Shown one piece after another: positions 15,992 through 25,425 of a DNA stretch of 34,421 nucleotides. Under the pieces are notes generated by a model that worked only from the letters and a program-made list of their open reading frames with translations, ran no database searches and was not told where the DNA came from. The stretch is taken from assembly GCA_031279415.1 (NCBI GenBank), contig JAITIP010000009.1, positions 1 through 34,421 of the forward strand, given 5' to 3'. Both the position numbers and the translations under genes were made by a program. Source of the stretch: Candidatus Endomicrobium procryptotermitis (GTDB lineage Bacteria > Elusimicrobiota > Endomicrobiia > Endomicrobiales > Endomicrobiaceae). The number at the start of each line of letters is the position of its first letter. Within the stretch, counting starts at the first letter, position 1.

Positions 15992-17462
15992 AATAAGTTT
16001 TTTAGAAAGAATCAAACTTTTAATAAGAAATTATCTTATTTCGGCGGCAAAAAGGCTTGGTGAAGAAAAGCCTAAAGGTCCCGCAATAAGAAATGCCAAA
16101 AATCTGCTTTCAAAAGAAATTAAAATTCCGCGTGCATTTTCCGCAGTTGCGGCGGCTTTGATGATGTCTTTCATGCTCTCAACTCATTTCGGCTTAGGTT
16201 ATAAAGCGATTCTTTCCGTTATCATATTTATGTGCGGGATAATATATTTTTTTCTTATCCAGACTAAAGGAAAAGAGAAAGAGATTTTTACCGATAATGA
16301 TGCTGTTGTCTTAATATGTCTTCTTTTTACAATCGCTCTTTTTATTTTGCAGCTTTCGGAAAAATATCTTAATACGATGGCTTTTCCGGTATCTGCATTT
16401 GTGGTTATGTCCGCAATGCTTTTGTCTTTTAGGATAGGATTCTTATATGCATTAATTCTGAGCTTATTTGCGGCGTTCATAGGAGGAATGTGTTTTGAAC
16501 TGTTTTTTGTAATGTTATGCGGCTCGATAGCTGCCATGAGCGGAGTAAAGAAAATAAGAAAAAGATCGGATTTTACCAGTGTATTTCTCAGAGTGGCAAT
16601 AGTAAATATCATCGTTATAACGATGTTTTTTCTCTTAAATGTATACGGGGTACAGGCTTATCAAAGAAATTTATTTTACGCAATATTAAACGCAATTTTT
16701 GCCGTCATACTGATTTTAGCGATGATGCCGTTTTTTGAAACATTTTTTTCAAGAACTACAAGCATTAAATTGATAGAACTTGCAGATTTTAATAATCCTT
16801 TATTAAAAAGGCTTATGCTTGAAGCGCCGGGAACCTATCATCACTCGCTTATGACTGCAGCAATAGCAGAGAAGGCGGCAGACGCTATCGGCGCAAATTC
16901 TCTTCTTGCCAGAGTAGGCGCGTATTATCATGATATAGGAAAATTGACCGCACCTGAATATTTTATAGAAAATCAAGGCTCGAATGCCAATCCACACGAT
17001 CCTCTTACGCCTACAATGTCAAGCCTAATTCTTGTATCACATATAAAAGATGGAGTCGCTTTGGCAAAGAAATACAATCTTGACAAATCAATAATAGACA
17101 GTATTGAGCAGCATCATGGCACCACGACAATACACTTTTTTTATCATAAAGCACTTGAACTTAAAAAAGATACCAGAATGGAAAATTTCAGATATCCAGG
17201 ACCGAAACCGAGGACAAAAGTTGCCGCAATAATTATGATTGCCGATTCTTCCGAAGCAGCTTGCAGGGCTCTTGATGACCCAACTGCCGTAAGAATAAAA
17301 GAAACGGTCGAAAAAATTATCAATAATAAATTTACCGATGCTCAGTTTTCGGAATGTCCGATTACTTTAAAAGATTTGCAGGCAATAGGTGATAGCATAA
17401 TTTCGTCGCTTATAGGAATACATCATGCAAGAATTGAATATAAAGAAACGGAAAGCCGCTGA
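15981..17462 (+). CDS. Membrane HD-domain phosphodiesterase, PgpH/YqfF type, short form
   Basis: A 493-residue membrane protein with an HD domain, matching the C-terminal two thirds of PgpH (YqfF), which degrades c-di-AMP in Gram-positives. About seven hydrophobic helices occupy residues 45-260. The HD domain begins at about residue 280 with YHHSLMTAAIAEKAA, then AYYHDIGKL, SHIKDGVALAKKY and IEQHHGT, so all metal-binding His and Asp positions appear present. Usual PgpH is about 700 residues with a large extracellular sensor domain that is missing here. The N-terminus overlaps phoH by 11 bases, and ybeY begins inside its 3' end. The substrate is inferred from family membership. Confidence 0.85.
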   Translation: MNNKISFLERIKLLIRNYLISAAKRLGEEKPKGPAIRNAKNLLSKEIKIPRAFSAVAAALMMSFMLSTHFGLGYKAILSVIIFMCGIIYFFLIQTKGKEKEIFTDNDAVVLICLLFTIALFILQLSEKYLNTMAFPVSAFVVMSAMLLSFRIGFLYALILSLFAAFIGGMCFELFFVMLCGSIAAMSGVKKIRKRSDFTSVFLRVAIVNIIVITMFFLLNVYGVQAYQRNLFYAILNAIFAVILILAMMPFFETFFSRTTSIKLIELADFNNPLLKRLMLEAPGTYHHSLMTAAIAEKAADAIGANSLLARVGAYYHDIGKLTAPEYFIENQGSNANPHDPLTPTMSSLILVSHIKDGVALAKKYNLDKSIIDSIEQHHGTTTIHFFYHKALELKKDTRMENFRYPGPKPRTKVAAIIMIADSSEAACRALDDPTAVRIKETVEKIINNKFTDAQFSECPITLKDLQAIGDSIISSLIGIHHARIEYKETESR

Positions 17463-17862
17463 AATAATCAATTTTAACGGCTTTGACAAAAAAGATATTC
17501 CTATGCTTACTGAAGCAGCAAAAGCTGTTTTGAAATCTGAAAAAATAAAAAACTGTCAGATTAATTTCGTGATGATATGCGATGAAGAGATAAAAAAAAT
17601 GAATGCAAAATACAGAAAAGTGCGTAAAATAACCGATGTTATATCTTTTCTCATTTTACCGCGATTATTTATAGGAGACATTTATATTTCCAAAGAGCGT
17701 TCAAAAAAACAGGCAAAAAAATACGGAAATACGTGGAGGCAGGAACTAGCCTATCTCATCATACACGGCGTTTTGCATCTTTGTGGGTATACTGATTACG
17801 ATATTGAAAATAAAACAAAAATGTTTGCCAAGCAGGATAAAATTTTTAAATGCTTATTTTAA
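17425..17862 (+). CDS. ybeY: Endoribonuclease/rRNA maturation factor YbeY
   Basis: YbeY is a zinc-dependent single-strand endoribonuclease needed for 16S rRNA 3'-end maturation and ribosome quality control. The 145 residues are normal. The family pattern H-G-x-L-H-L-x-G-Y-D-H appears as HGVLHLCGYTDY (H114, H118), so the third metal ligand, usually His124, is Asp. From memory a similar Asp variant occurs in some other phyla such as Bacteroidetes, so loss of function is not implied. It overlaps the HD phosphodiesterase gene by 38 bases and the next gene by 13 bases, suggesting strong translational coupling. AGGA sits about 8 bases before ATG 17425. Confidence 0.92.
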   Translation: MQELNIKKRKAAEIINFNGFDKKDIPMLTEAAKAVLKSEKIKNCQINFVMICDEEIKKMNAKYRKVRKITDVISFLILPRLFIGDIYISKERSKKQAKKYGNTWRQELAYLIIHGVLHLCGYTDYDIENKTKMFAKQDKIFKCLF

Positions 17863-18851
17863 CGGCTTTTATTTTTTTATTATTCTTCCTTGCAGTTTCC
17901 ACATGGATATCGGCTGCGGAAATAGGAATTACCAGCCTGTCAAAATATAGGGTAAAAAAGCTTATAGTACAAAATCCAAAACTCTCCGGGACTTTAACAG
18001 ACTGGCTGAAATCTCCGTATTATCTTCTCATTGTGATACTGACGGTAAATGTCATTGCTGACATGCTTATAAGCTTTCTCTCGACTTTTGTAATGACCAG
18101 CGCGTTTAATATGATAAACAGGCATATTGTGGAACTAGCCGCATGGGTGCTTACGTCTTTTATCGTGCTTATAGTGGGAGAAATATCTCCGAAGTTTTAT
18201 GCCAGAACCAATTCCGAAAAAGTAACTGTTTTTTCAGTGCCGATACTCAATAAATTTGAAAGAATAATGAAGCCGTTTTTGTATCCATTGATAAAACTTA
18301 CTGAATTTCTCTCGCCGAAAACTTCCGAAATGCCATCGTATGAACTCAGTATGGAAGAAGTTGAAAATCTTCTTTCTGAAGGAGGCCATTCTGGCGCCAT
18401 AGATAAAGATACTAGCAGAATGCTTGAACGTACTTTAAAGTTTGGAGATTTATCCGTTAAAAGAATAATGACACCTTTAGATGAAATAGATTCCGTTGAC
18501 ATATTGCTTGACGAAGAAATTTTTCTCGATATAGCCGTCGAAATCTCAAGAAGCCGTATTCCAGTTTACGTAAATTCAAAAGACAATATAATAGGCTACA
18601 TGCACATAAAAGATATTTTGTGGGCCTGGCAGGAAAATAAAGGACATTTTATCCGCTCTCTCGTAAAGCCTCCATATTTTGTGAGCGAAAATAAAAAAAT
18701 AAACAGTCTTTTAAAAGAATTTCAAAGCGGGAAAACACATATAGCTTTTGTAAAAGATTCGAATGACAATATAACCGGAATGGTAACGCTTGAGGATATA
18801 ATAGAAGAAGTCGTCGGAGAAATTCTTGATGAATACGAGTTTGAAGAATGA
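17850..18851 (+). CDS. CorC/HlyC-like membrane protein with DUF21 and CBS pair (short form)
   Basis: A 333-residue integral membrane protein. Residues 1-130 form a DUF21 (CNNM) transmembrane domain (FFLAVSTWISAAEIGITSLS at the start), and residues about 185-325 form two CBS domains (VKRIMTPLDEIDSVDI and MVTLEDIIEEVVGEI). Such proteins are linked to magnesium or cobalt efflux and were once called hemolysins. It lacks the C-terminal CorC_HlyC domain found in its neighbour. The start overlaps ybeY by 13 bases, and its stop overlaps the next start as ATGA. Tandem different-length paralogs may form a heteromeric complex; that is inference. Confidence 0.88.
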   Translation: MLILTAFIFLLFFLAVSTWISAAEIGITSLSKYRVKKLIVQNPKLSGTLTDWLKSPYYLLIVILTVNVIADMLISFLSTFVMTSAFNMINRHIVELAAWVLTSFIVLIVGEISPKFYARTNSEKVTVFSVPILNKFERIMKPFLYPLIKLTEFLSPKTSEMPSYELSMEEVENLLSEGGHSGAIDKDTSRMLERTLKFGDLSVKRIMTPLDEIDSVDILLDEEIFLDIAVEISRSRIPVYVNSKDNIIGYMHIKDILWAWQENKGHFIRSLVKPPYFVSENKKINSLLKEFQSGKTHIAFVKDSNDNITGMVTLEDIIEEVVGEILDEYEFEE

Positions 18852-20110
18852 CAATAATAATTTTAAAAATCATATTGTTTGCGGCTCTTCTTGCGATACT
18901 AGGGTTTTTTAATGGAGCAGAAACAGCCGTTACAAGTCTTTCGGGAGCTTATCTAAGGAGAGCTAAAGAAAAATGCGCAAAGAATTATTCATATATAATT
19001 TTCTGGGAAACTCATTCTGATGAAATAATGACTACGATGATGATAGGAATGAATCTTTCACTTGTGGGAATGGGCGTTGTTGTTTCTTCTCTTGCATCCG
19101 ACATTATGGAAAATTACGGTTTTCAAAACGGGTATTTAAGGATTATTTTTCCTGCTTTGTCCATAGTTCTTGCACTCATTTTCGGAAATATTTTTCCGAA
19201 AACTTTCGCCAGATATAATTGTGAAAAAACAGGACTTATCGTTCTTCCAGCAGTTATCAAAATAAGCAAAGTTTTCAAATTGTTGAACATATTATTGTCC
19301 AGCATATCAAATAGAATATTGAAGGAACTTTTTAAGAAAAAAGTGATACGCTCCGTAGAGGCCGATGAAATAGATTTTTTGCTTTCTAACAAAAACACGT
19401 CTCCACTTCCTGATGATTCAAGAGAACTTGTAAGCAATATAATGAATTTTTCAGAACGCAGAATATCTCAGGTGATGGTTCCGCGTTCAGAAATATTTGC
19501 CGTAAATCTTGACGACGGTAAAGAAAATCTCATAAAGCAAATTATAGAAACAGAATTTTCAAGAGTACCTGTTTATAGAGGAAATTTAAACAATATTGTC
19601 GGGATAATATACAGTAAAGATCTTGCAGTGGCGTGGAGAAGTTCCGATATTATAGTTATAGAAGATTTGATAAGAACCGTTCATTATGTTCCGGAAAACG
19701 CAAAAGTCAGCAAAATACTTAAAGGATTTAAAACCGGCCACCATCATATATCGATTGTCGTAGATGAATTTGGTTCGACTATAGGAATAGTTTCAATAGA
19801 AGATCTCATCGAAGAAATAGTCGGCGAAGTGTGGGACGAATATGACGAATCTGATATGAATGAAAAGACCATCGTAGCCTTAAATGACAGCTCATATCTC
19901 GTGCAGGCCTCCGAAGCCATAGCCAATCTTAACGATAAGCTTAATCTTAATATTCCTGAGGTAGATTATGCTACTGTAAACGGTTGGGTTTTAGAAATTT
20001 TTGGCGACATACCACAAACTGGCGAAAAGGCGCAATGGGAAAATATTGAAATAGAAATACAAGATGCCGATGTAAAACAGATTAACCGCATTATATTGAG
20101 ACGGAAATAA
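18848..20110 (+). CDS. CorC/HlyC-like membrane protein with DUF21, CBS pair and CorC_HlyC domain
   Basis: The 420-residue full-length paralog of the preceding gene. It has an N-terminal DUF21 region (FFNGAETAVTSLSGAYLRRA), a CBS pair at about 195-325 (ISQVMVPRSEIFAVNL and IGIVSIEDLIEEIVGEV), and a C-terminal CorC_HlyC domain at about 340-420 (NLNIPEVDYATVNGWVLE). Likely a divalent cation exporter or its regulator in the inner membrane. Starts by 4-base overlap with its partner and is followed 3 bases later by recO, so it is part of the same message. Ion specificity cannot be read from sequence. Confidence 0.9.
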   Translation: MTIIILKIILFAALLAILGFFNGAETAVTSLSGAYLRRAKEKCAKNYSYIIFWETHSDEIMTTMMIGMNLSLVGMGVVVSSLASDIMENYGFQNGYLRIIFPALSIVLALIFGNIFPKTFARYNCEKTGLIVLPAVIKISKVFKLLNILLSSISNRILKELFKKKVIRSVEADEIDFLLSNKNTSPLPDDSRELVSNIMNFSERRISQVMVPRSEIFAVNLDDGKENLIKQIIETEFSRVPVYRGNLNNIVGIIYSKDLAVAWRSSDIIVIEDLIRTVHYVPENAKVSKILKGFKTGHHHISIVVDEFGSTIGIVSIEDLIEEIVGEVWDEYDESDMNEKTIVALNDSSYLVQASEAIANLNDKLNLNIPEVDYATVNGWVLEIFGDIPQTGEKAQWENIEIEIQDADVKQINRIILRRK

Positions 20111-20113
20111 AAA

Positions 20114-20764
20114 ATGTATTATTTGATTAAAGGACTTGTTTTAAACAGCGGCACGCATTTGGAAGCGGATAAACTTGTAACCGTTTATTCTTATGAATGG
20201 GGGAAAATTCAAATCATCGTTCCAGGAGCAAAAAAAATAAAAGCAAAACTTTCTGCCGCATCTGAACCTCTCACAGAAAGTGAATTTTCCATTTTGCAAA
20301 AACATCCTTCCATACGTCCGAAAGTAACCGGAGCGAACATATTAAATAACAATACCATGTTAAAAACTGATTTCAAAAGAAATCTTTACGCTTTGTATGC
20401 TGCCGAAATAAGCGATAAATTGGCGCCATTTAATATGGAAAACGCAGAGAAATATGAGCTTATAGCCAGAGTGTGGCATCTTTTTGGGAACTGCAAGTTT
20501 CCGAAAAGAGTGTTAACGGCTTTTATATTGAGGTTTTTAAAATTGTCAGGATATGGTTTTGTCGATTATATAAAACACAGCGGCTCTCTTCCGGATAAAA
20601 AAATTGTAAAAGGATTAAAAAAATTCTCAAACTGTTCAGGCGATGAGGCCGATAAAATATGTGAGTTTGATGACAATGAAATCTGGAACTACGTTGAAAC
20701 GTATCTCATGAATTATATAAAACGTCCTTCTGTAAGCGTATTCTTAAAAAAAATCGGCGGCTGA
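20114..20764 (+). CDS. recO: DNA repair protein RecO
   Basis: RecO loads RecA on SSB-coated single-stranded DNA together with RecR in gap repair. The 216-residue protein begins with the OB fold (GLVLNSGTHLEADKLVTVYS, GKIQIIVPGAKK) and continues with a helical domain. The zinc-finger cysteines of many RecO proteins are absent, as in other zinc-free RecO variants. It begins 3 bases after the CorC-like stop, has no clear ribosome site and is probably translated by coupling. recO before glyQS is a known bacterial arrangement, which supports the call; sequence similarity alone is moderate. Confidence 0.85.
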   Translation: MYYLIKGLVLNSGTHLEADKLVTVYSYEWGKIQIIVPGAKKIKAKLSAASEPLTESEFSILQKHPSIRPKVTGANILNNNTMLKTDFKRNLYALYAAEISDKLAPFNMENAEKYELIARVWHLFGNCKFPKRVLTAFILRFLKLSGYGFVDYIKHSGSLPDKKIVKGLKKFSNCSGDEADKICEFDDNEIWNYVETYLMNYIKRPSVSVFLKKIGG

Positions 20765-20787
20765 TTGTAGCTGCAATGTGTTTTTTT

Positions 20788-20796
20788 TGCTAGAAT
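20788..20796 (+). promoter_or_regulatory. Possible extended -10 promoter of glyQS
   Basis: TGC followed by TAGAAT (20791-20796) makes an extended -10 box in the 66-base gap before glyQ. No good -35 box is seen at the right distance. GGGAG at 20821-20825 is the glyQ ribosome site. Confidence 0.45.
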
Positions 20797-20830
20797 ACTT
20801 ACTCATTATTGACGGTAATCGGGAGATTAT

Positions 20831-21694
20831 ATGAACTTTCAAGATATTATTATGACGCTTCAAAAATTTTGGGCAAAAAAAGGCTGTCTTGTATACCAGC
20901 CTTACGATTTGGAAAAAGGAGCTGGAACGTTTAACCCCGCAACTTTTTTAAGAGCTTTGGGTTCTAAACCGTGGAGTGCTGCTTATGTTGAGCCTTCAAG
21001 AAGGCCCAGCGATGGACGTTATGGAGAAAACCCTAACAGAATGCAGCTTTTTTATCAGTTTCAGGTTGTTATGAAACCTTCTCCAAAAAATATACAGCAG
21101 ATTTATCTTGAAAGTTTAAAGGCGATAGGACTTGACCCTAAAAAACACGACATAAGATTTGTCGAAGACGATTGGGAATCGCCTACACTAGGCGCATGGG
21201 GGCTCGGCTGGGAAGTGTGGATAGATGGCATGGAAGCGACCCAGTTTACATATTTTCAACAGTGCGGTGGAATCAACTTAAATCCTATAACAGCTGAAAT
21301 AACGTATGGGCTTGAAAGGCTTGCGATGTACGTACAAAAAAAAGACAATGTTTATAATTTGCAATGGTCTGATACCGTAACTTATGAAGAAGTTAGGCTG
21401 GAAGAGGAAAAACAGTGGTCTAAATACAATTTTGAAACGGCAGACGTTGAAATGTTGAAGAGACATTTTAACGAGTGGGAAGAACAGGTAAATAAACTTG
21501 TTGAAAAGAGTCTTCCTTTGCCGGCATATGACGCCGTGATGAAATGTTCGCATTTGTTTAATCTTTTAGATGCCAGAGGAGCCATATCCGTGTCCGAAAG
21601 AGTCGGTTATGTTTTAAGAGTGAGAACTTTGGCAAAGAGAGTTGCACAGGAATATTTGAAAATGATTGAGAAAGAGGTAATAAAAAATGACTAA
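20831..21694 (+). CDS. glyQ: Glycyl-tRNA synthetase alpha subunit
   Basis: Alpha chain of the bacterial alpha2-beta2 glycyl-tRNA synthetase, which holds the aminoacylation site. Length 287 is typical. Conserved stretches include [50 protein letters not shown], and [25 protein letters not shown] lies 5 bases before the ATG. It overlaps glyS by 8 bases, as expected for subunits made in equal amounts. Having the split enzyme argues against a firmicute of the mycoplasma type and fits many Gram-negatives. Confidence 0.97.
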   Translation: MNFQDIIMTLQKFWAKKGCLVYQPYDLEKGAGTFNPATFLRALGSKPWSAAYVEPSRRPSDGRYGENPNRMQLFYQFQVVMKPSPKNIQQIYLESLKAIGLDPKKHDIRFVEDDWESPTLGAWGLGWEVWIDGMEATQFTYFQQCGGINLNPITAEITYGLERLAMYVQKKDNVYNLQWSDTVTYEEVRLEEEKQWSKYNFETADVEMLKRHFNEWEEQVNKLVEKSLPLPAYDAVMKCSHLFNLLDARGAISVSERVGYVLRVRTLAKRVAQEYLKMIEKEVIKND

Positions 21695-23801
21695 TGAAAA
21701 TATAAAAAATGCGCTTCTTGAAATAGGCACCGAAGAGATTCCGTCGTTATATATAGAGCCGGCTTTAAAGCAAATCGATGAATTTGCCGCAAAAGCTTTA
21801 AGTGCCGCAGGATTGAAATATGCGTCGTTAAAAACTTATGCAACACCCAGAAGACTTGTATTATTTATAGAAAATCTTGATGAAAAAAGTCCCGGCGGAA
21901 CTGAAGAAATTTTAGGACCATCTTTAAAAGCAGCAAAAGATACGGAAGGCAATTTTACTCATGCGGCCGTAGGTTTTGCCGATAAAAATGGCATTAAACC
22001 GGAAAAACTTTCCATAAAAACCACAGAAAAAGGGGAGTATCTCTGTTTTGTTAAAAAAATCATAGGTGAAAAAACCGAAAAAATTCTTCCCGTATTTTTT
22101 TTGGAAATAATAAAAAATATTTCCTTTCCGAAGACTATGGTATGGGAAGAAAGCATGTTCAGGTTTGCACGCCCGATAAGAAGCATAACCGCCCTTTACG
22201 GCAAAAAGATTATCAATTTTAAAATAGCCGATGTTAAGTCTTCCAATCGGACTATAGGACTTCATGCGGCCGACAACGGAAAAATAGTTATAGACCTTCC
22301 GGAAAATTATCTCTTAAAAATGAAGAACAAATCCGTAATCGCAGATCAAAACGAAAGAAAAGAAGAAATAAAAAAGTCCATCGATTATGCCGTGAAGGAT
22401 GTGGGAAGTGTGATTGCAGACGAAGCACTTATAGACGAAATAAATTATCTCGTAGAATATCCTTCCGCCGTGCTGTGTGATTTTGACAAAAAATACCTTG
22501 ACCTTCCCCAAGAGGTTCTTACTGTATGCATGAAAAAAAGCCAAAAATGTTTTGCCATCAACGACAAAGACGGAAATTTTTCAAATCATTTTATCGGCGT
22601 CAGAAATGGCATTTCAAGAAATTTGGATATAGTTAAAGAGGGGTATGAAAAAGTCGTAGCCGCAAGACTTACCGATGCTGAGTTTTTTTATCATAACGAT
22701 TTACGAAAAGGGCTTCGGGAAAATTTTGAAAAACTTAAAGGCGTTGTTTTTCATAAAGAGATGGGAACAGTTTATGAAAAAATCGAACGCATAAAACGAA
22801 TAACATCTCTTTTAAATCATGAATTCAATATCGGCATAGATGACAATATGCTTGATAAGGCAGTTATGTTTTCCAAAGCGGATCTAGTGAGCGAAATGGT
22901 TTTTGAATATCCCGAACTTCAGGGAGTAATGGGAAAAATATACGCTCTTAAACTCGGAGAAAACGCAGAAATCGCACATGCTGTCGAACAGCATTATTGG
23001 CCTTTAAGCAGTTTCGGAAAACTGCCTGAAAATAAAATAGCCGTTTTAATATCTTTGGCTGACAAAATAGACACTTTAGCCGCTAATTTCTCCATAGGTA
23101 TTGAACCGTCGGGTTCTGCCGATCCTTATGGACTGAGAAGAGCTGGGATAGGTGTTATAAGGATGATTACAGAAAACTTTCCGCAGTATGACTTGACAGA
23201 CATTTTGGAAAAAACTTTCAATTATCTTCCTGAAAATGTAAAAAGCAATCCGAAATATAAAAACGCTCCAGAAAGACTTGGCAGATTTTTTCGTCAGAGA
23301 ATAGAAAACATACTTGAAAGCGAAGGCTATGCGGCGGATGAAGTAAAAGCTGTAGTGAACGCTTTGGAACACGAGAAAATGAAAAAGCTCGGAACCCTGC
23401 GTCCAAAACTTGACGCCTTAATAAATGTAAAATGCAAAGAAGATTTTATTTCAATATCTTCGGTTTTTAAAAGAATAAATAATATTATAAGTCAGGCAAA
23501 AAAGCAGAATACGGCGATTGCGGAAGATATAAATGAAACTTTAATGAAAGAAAGTGCCGAACTGGAATTATATAATGCCGGCAAAAGCGCACAGTCAGAA
23601 GTCGAAGATTATCTTTCAAAAGCGCAATACGATAAAATTTTTGATAAAGTACTTGAACTCAAACCACTCATAGACAACTTTTTTGAGAAAGTCATGGTCA
23701 TGGATAAAGATGAAAAGATTAAAAAAAACAGAATAGCGCTTTTAAACAAAGTAAAAAATATATTTATAAATTTTGTAGATTTCTCGGCATTGCAAAATTA
23801 A
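21687..23801 (+). CDS. glyS: Glycyl-tRNA synthetase beta subunit
   Basis: Beta chain of glycyl-tRNA synthetase, needed for tRNA binding. The 704 residues are normal for the family. The start [18 protein letters not shown], the mid region PRRLVLFI, then [17 protein letters not shown], and [19 protein letters not shown] in the HD-like region are all characteristic. A C-terminal DALR-like anticodon-binding domain fills the last 120 residues ([20 protein letters not shown]). It ends the same-strand run that began at 12662, and the next gene is convergent. No clear terminator is seen in the 27-base gap. Confidence 0.96.
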   Translation: MTNENIKNALLEIGTEEIPSLYIEPALKQIDEFAAKALSAAGLKYASLKTYATPRRLVLFIENLDEKSPGGTEEILGPSLKAAKDTEGNFTHAAVGFADKNGIKPEKLSIKTTEKGEYLCFVKKIIGEKTEKILPVFFLEIIKNISFPKTMVWEESMFRFARPIRSITALYGKKIINFKIADVKSSNRTIGLHAADNGKIVIDLPENYLLKMKNKSVIADQNERKEEIKKSIDYAVKDVGSVIADEALIDEINYLVEYPSAVLCDFDKKYLDLPQEVLTVCMKKSQKCFAINDKDGNFSNHFIGVRNGISRNLDIVKEGYEKVVAARLTDAEFFYHNDLRKGLRENFEKLKGVVFHKEMGTVYEKIERIKRITSLLNHEFNIGIDDNMLDKAVMFSKADLVSEMVFEYPELQGVMGKIYALKLGENAEIAHAVEQHYWPLSSFGKLPENKIAVLISLADKIDTLAANFSIGIEPSGSADPYGLRRAGIGVIRMITENFPQYDLTDILEKTFNYLPENVKSNPKYKNAPERLGRFFRQRIENILESEGYAADEVKAVVNALEHEKMKKLGTLRPKLDALINVKCKEDFISISSVFKRINNIISQAKKQNTAIAEDINETLMKESAELELYNAGKSAQSEVEDYLSKAQYDKIFDKVLELKPLIDNFFEKVMVMDKDEKIKKNRIALLNKVKNIFINFVDFSALQN

Positions 23802-23828
23802 TATATTTTGTATATAAAACCGAATTTT

Positions 23829-25025
23829 TCAGCGCAGTTTTTTTCTGTTGAAATATCCGGTAGAAACCGTTAGAAAGTATATGCAGGCGGCTAATGCTAT
23901 CAGAGAACCTACAGCATAAATGGACGATATTGCTGCTATATCTATAATTTTTCCTCCTATAATTACCCCTATGGCAATGCCGATATCCCAGCTTGTAAGG
24001 TATGTAGAATTTGCGGTAGCTCTTCTGTTTTTCTCTGCGAGGTTGACAAACATAAAATTAAAAGCAGGAAACAACATTCCATAAGATAAACCTATTATAA
24101 GCGCCGAAAAATAATACAGCGTTGATTGAAATATGTGAATCTTATCTACGAAAAATAGACAAAGTAAAGACGTGGAAGCTGTAAAAGTTCCAGCCGTTAT
24201 GACCTGAATTATTCTGCCTTTATCTATTTGTTTTCCGGAAAAAACTCTGGAAAATAAAAGCCCTGCCGCGCAAACGGCAAAAAAAGTTCCGTTACCTCCT
24301 GTTATGCCGTTATATCTTCCGTACATGGCTATATATGTGGTTATCATTCCGTAAGGTATTCCAAGCAATAAAAAGTTTATTCCAAGTGGAAAACCTTTTA
24401 TAAGAAAAAATCTGTCAAACGATACAGTTTCCTTTACTTTCGGACAGACATTTACGGGAACTTTTACTGCTAAAACAAAAATACAGCCGATAGTTCCTGA
24501 AATAAGAGCTCCGTAAAAAAGCATGACAAATGGAAATCTGTCGTAGATTATGAGTCCCATTACAGGTCCTATTGCCATTGCAAGCGTGCTTGAAAGACCG
24601 AAATAGCCTATTCCTTCTCCCTGACGTGAAAAAGGCATAATGTCGATAACTACTGTATTGTTTGTAGTTGTTGCCGCGCCAAAAGCAAAACCATGTACTG
24701 CCCTTATGATTATAAAAAAGATTAAAGCTGTTGCCGCTATGTAGCCTGCAAAAAAAGCAATAAATGCAAAATATGAGATGATATATACTGTTTTTCTGTC
24801 AAAAGAATCGGCAATAAAACCGGAAAATGGTCTTATTAAAATAGCGCAGGCTATATATCCAGAGATAATTAGCCCTGCCTGCGAATTTGTAACGTGGAAA
24901 AAATTTGTCAAATAAAACGGCAGTGTTGGCATAAGCAGATAAAATGAAAAGAAAAGCAAAAAATTTGCGATGCTTGCAAAAATAAAATCGGAAGTCCAAA
25001 GTTTTGGTTTTGTCTGTTTATTCAT
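23829..25025 (-). CDS. MFS transporter
   Basis: A 12-helix major facilitator transporter of about 398 residues. The loop 2-3 signature appears as GFIADSFDRKTVY, and helix 5 has the antiporter-like motif GPVMGLII. The family includes drug and sugar efflux pumps; the substrate is unknown. The start was set at ATG 25025 (MNKQTKPKLW). A longer frame from 25100 is open, but its start lies upstream of the likely -10 box at 25077-25082 and its extra 25 residues encode only the palindrome region. No clear Shine-Dalgarno precedes either start. It converges on glyS. Confidence 0.85.
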   Translation of the reverse strand: MNKQTKPKLWTSDFIFASIANFLLFFSFYLLMPTLPFYLTNFFHVTNSQAGLIISGYIACAILIRPFSGFIADSFDRKTVYIISYFAFIAFFAGYIAATALIFFIIIRAVHGFAFGAATTTNNTVVIDIMPFSRQGEGIGYFGLSSTLAMAIGPVMGLIIYDRFPFVMLFYGALISGTIGCIFVLAVKVPVNVCPKVKETVSFDRFFLIKGFPLGINFLLLGIPYGMITTYIAMYGRYNGITGGNGTFFAVCAAGLLFSRVFSGKQIDKGRIIQVITAGTFTASTSLLCLFFVDKIHIFQSTLYYFSALIIGLSYGMLFPAFNFMFVNLAEKNRRATANSTYLTSWDIGIAIGVIIGGKIIDIAAISSIYAVGSLIALAACIYFLTVSTGYFNRKKLR

Positions 25026-25040
25026 GTCGTCTATAGAAAT

Positions 25041-25082
25041 ACCCGAATGTTTAAACATCCGGGTTGCATTTATTTTATTATA
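25041..25082 (-). promoter_or_regulatory. MFS promoter with a palindrome just downstream
   Basis: On the minus strand TATAAT (25077-25082) is a consensus -10 box. Just downstream, 25041-25064 is a 24-base inverted repeat: ACCCG and CGGGT arms around the self-complementary ATGTTTAAACAT, with one G-T mismatch. Its place between the expected transcription start and the gene suggests an operator or a 5' leader hairpin. No good -35 box was found. Confidence 0.5.
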
Positions 25083-25199
25083 CCTTCTGTGGCTACGCAC
25101 AATGACAGCCTTTATAAGCGTGCGTTGATGTATAATTCTGTTGTTAAATTACATCCCTGCAATTTTAATTAAGACCCTTTGTTAATCTAATTTTTTAAA

Positions 25200-25391
25200 T
25201 TATTTGTCGTGCATTTCGTTAATTTCAGATTCTAATTTTATTATTCTCCATTCTAAATCAGATATTATCTTATCTTGATCATAAATGACACTATCAACAG
25301 CCTTAGCATAGCGACTAATTCTCGATTCAATCATTGAGTCAATAATTTCATAGATTATGTAAACTATTACAATTGATATAATTACGATCAT
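25200..25391 (-). CDS. Small membrane protein with coiled-coil tail
   Basis: A 63-residue protein: one hydrophobic helix (residues 1-16, IVIISIVIVYIIYEII), then a charged amphipathic part with heptad-like spacing (DLEWRIIKLESEINEMHDK). GGGG lies 10 bases before the ATG. It follows yjbQ by 34 bases on the same strand. The layout resembles PspB, a helix followed by a leucine-zipper-like tail, but I see no PspA or PspC nearby and do not claim homology. It appears to be a real gene because of its ribosome site, composition and operon position. Confidence 0.6.
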   Translation of the reverse strand: MIVIISIVIVYIIYEIIDSMIESRISRYAKAVDSVIYDQDKIISDLEWRIIKLESEINEMHDK

Positions 25392-25425
25392 AATAATTAT
25401 TCCCCTTATTGAACCTCTGACATTT

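Noticed and set aside
25026-25100. N-terminal extension of the MFS protein
   Set aside because: It would start upstream of the likely -10 box and encode an inverted repeat, so it is more likely leader sequence.
25085-25125. Likeness to a widespread dispersed repeat containing GCTACGC and AATGACA
   Set aside because: Only short pieces match from memory, and no second copy is in the window.
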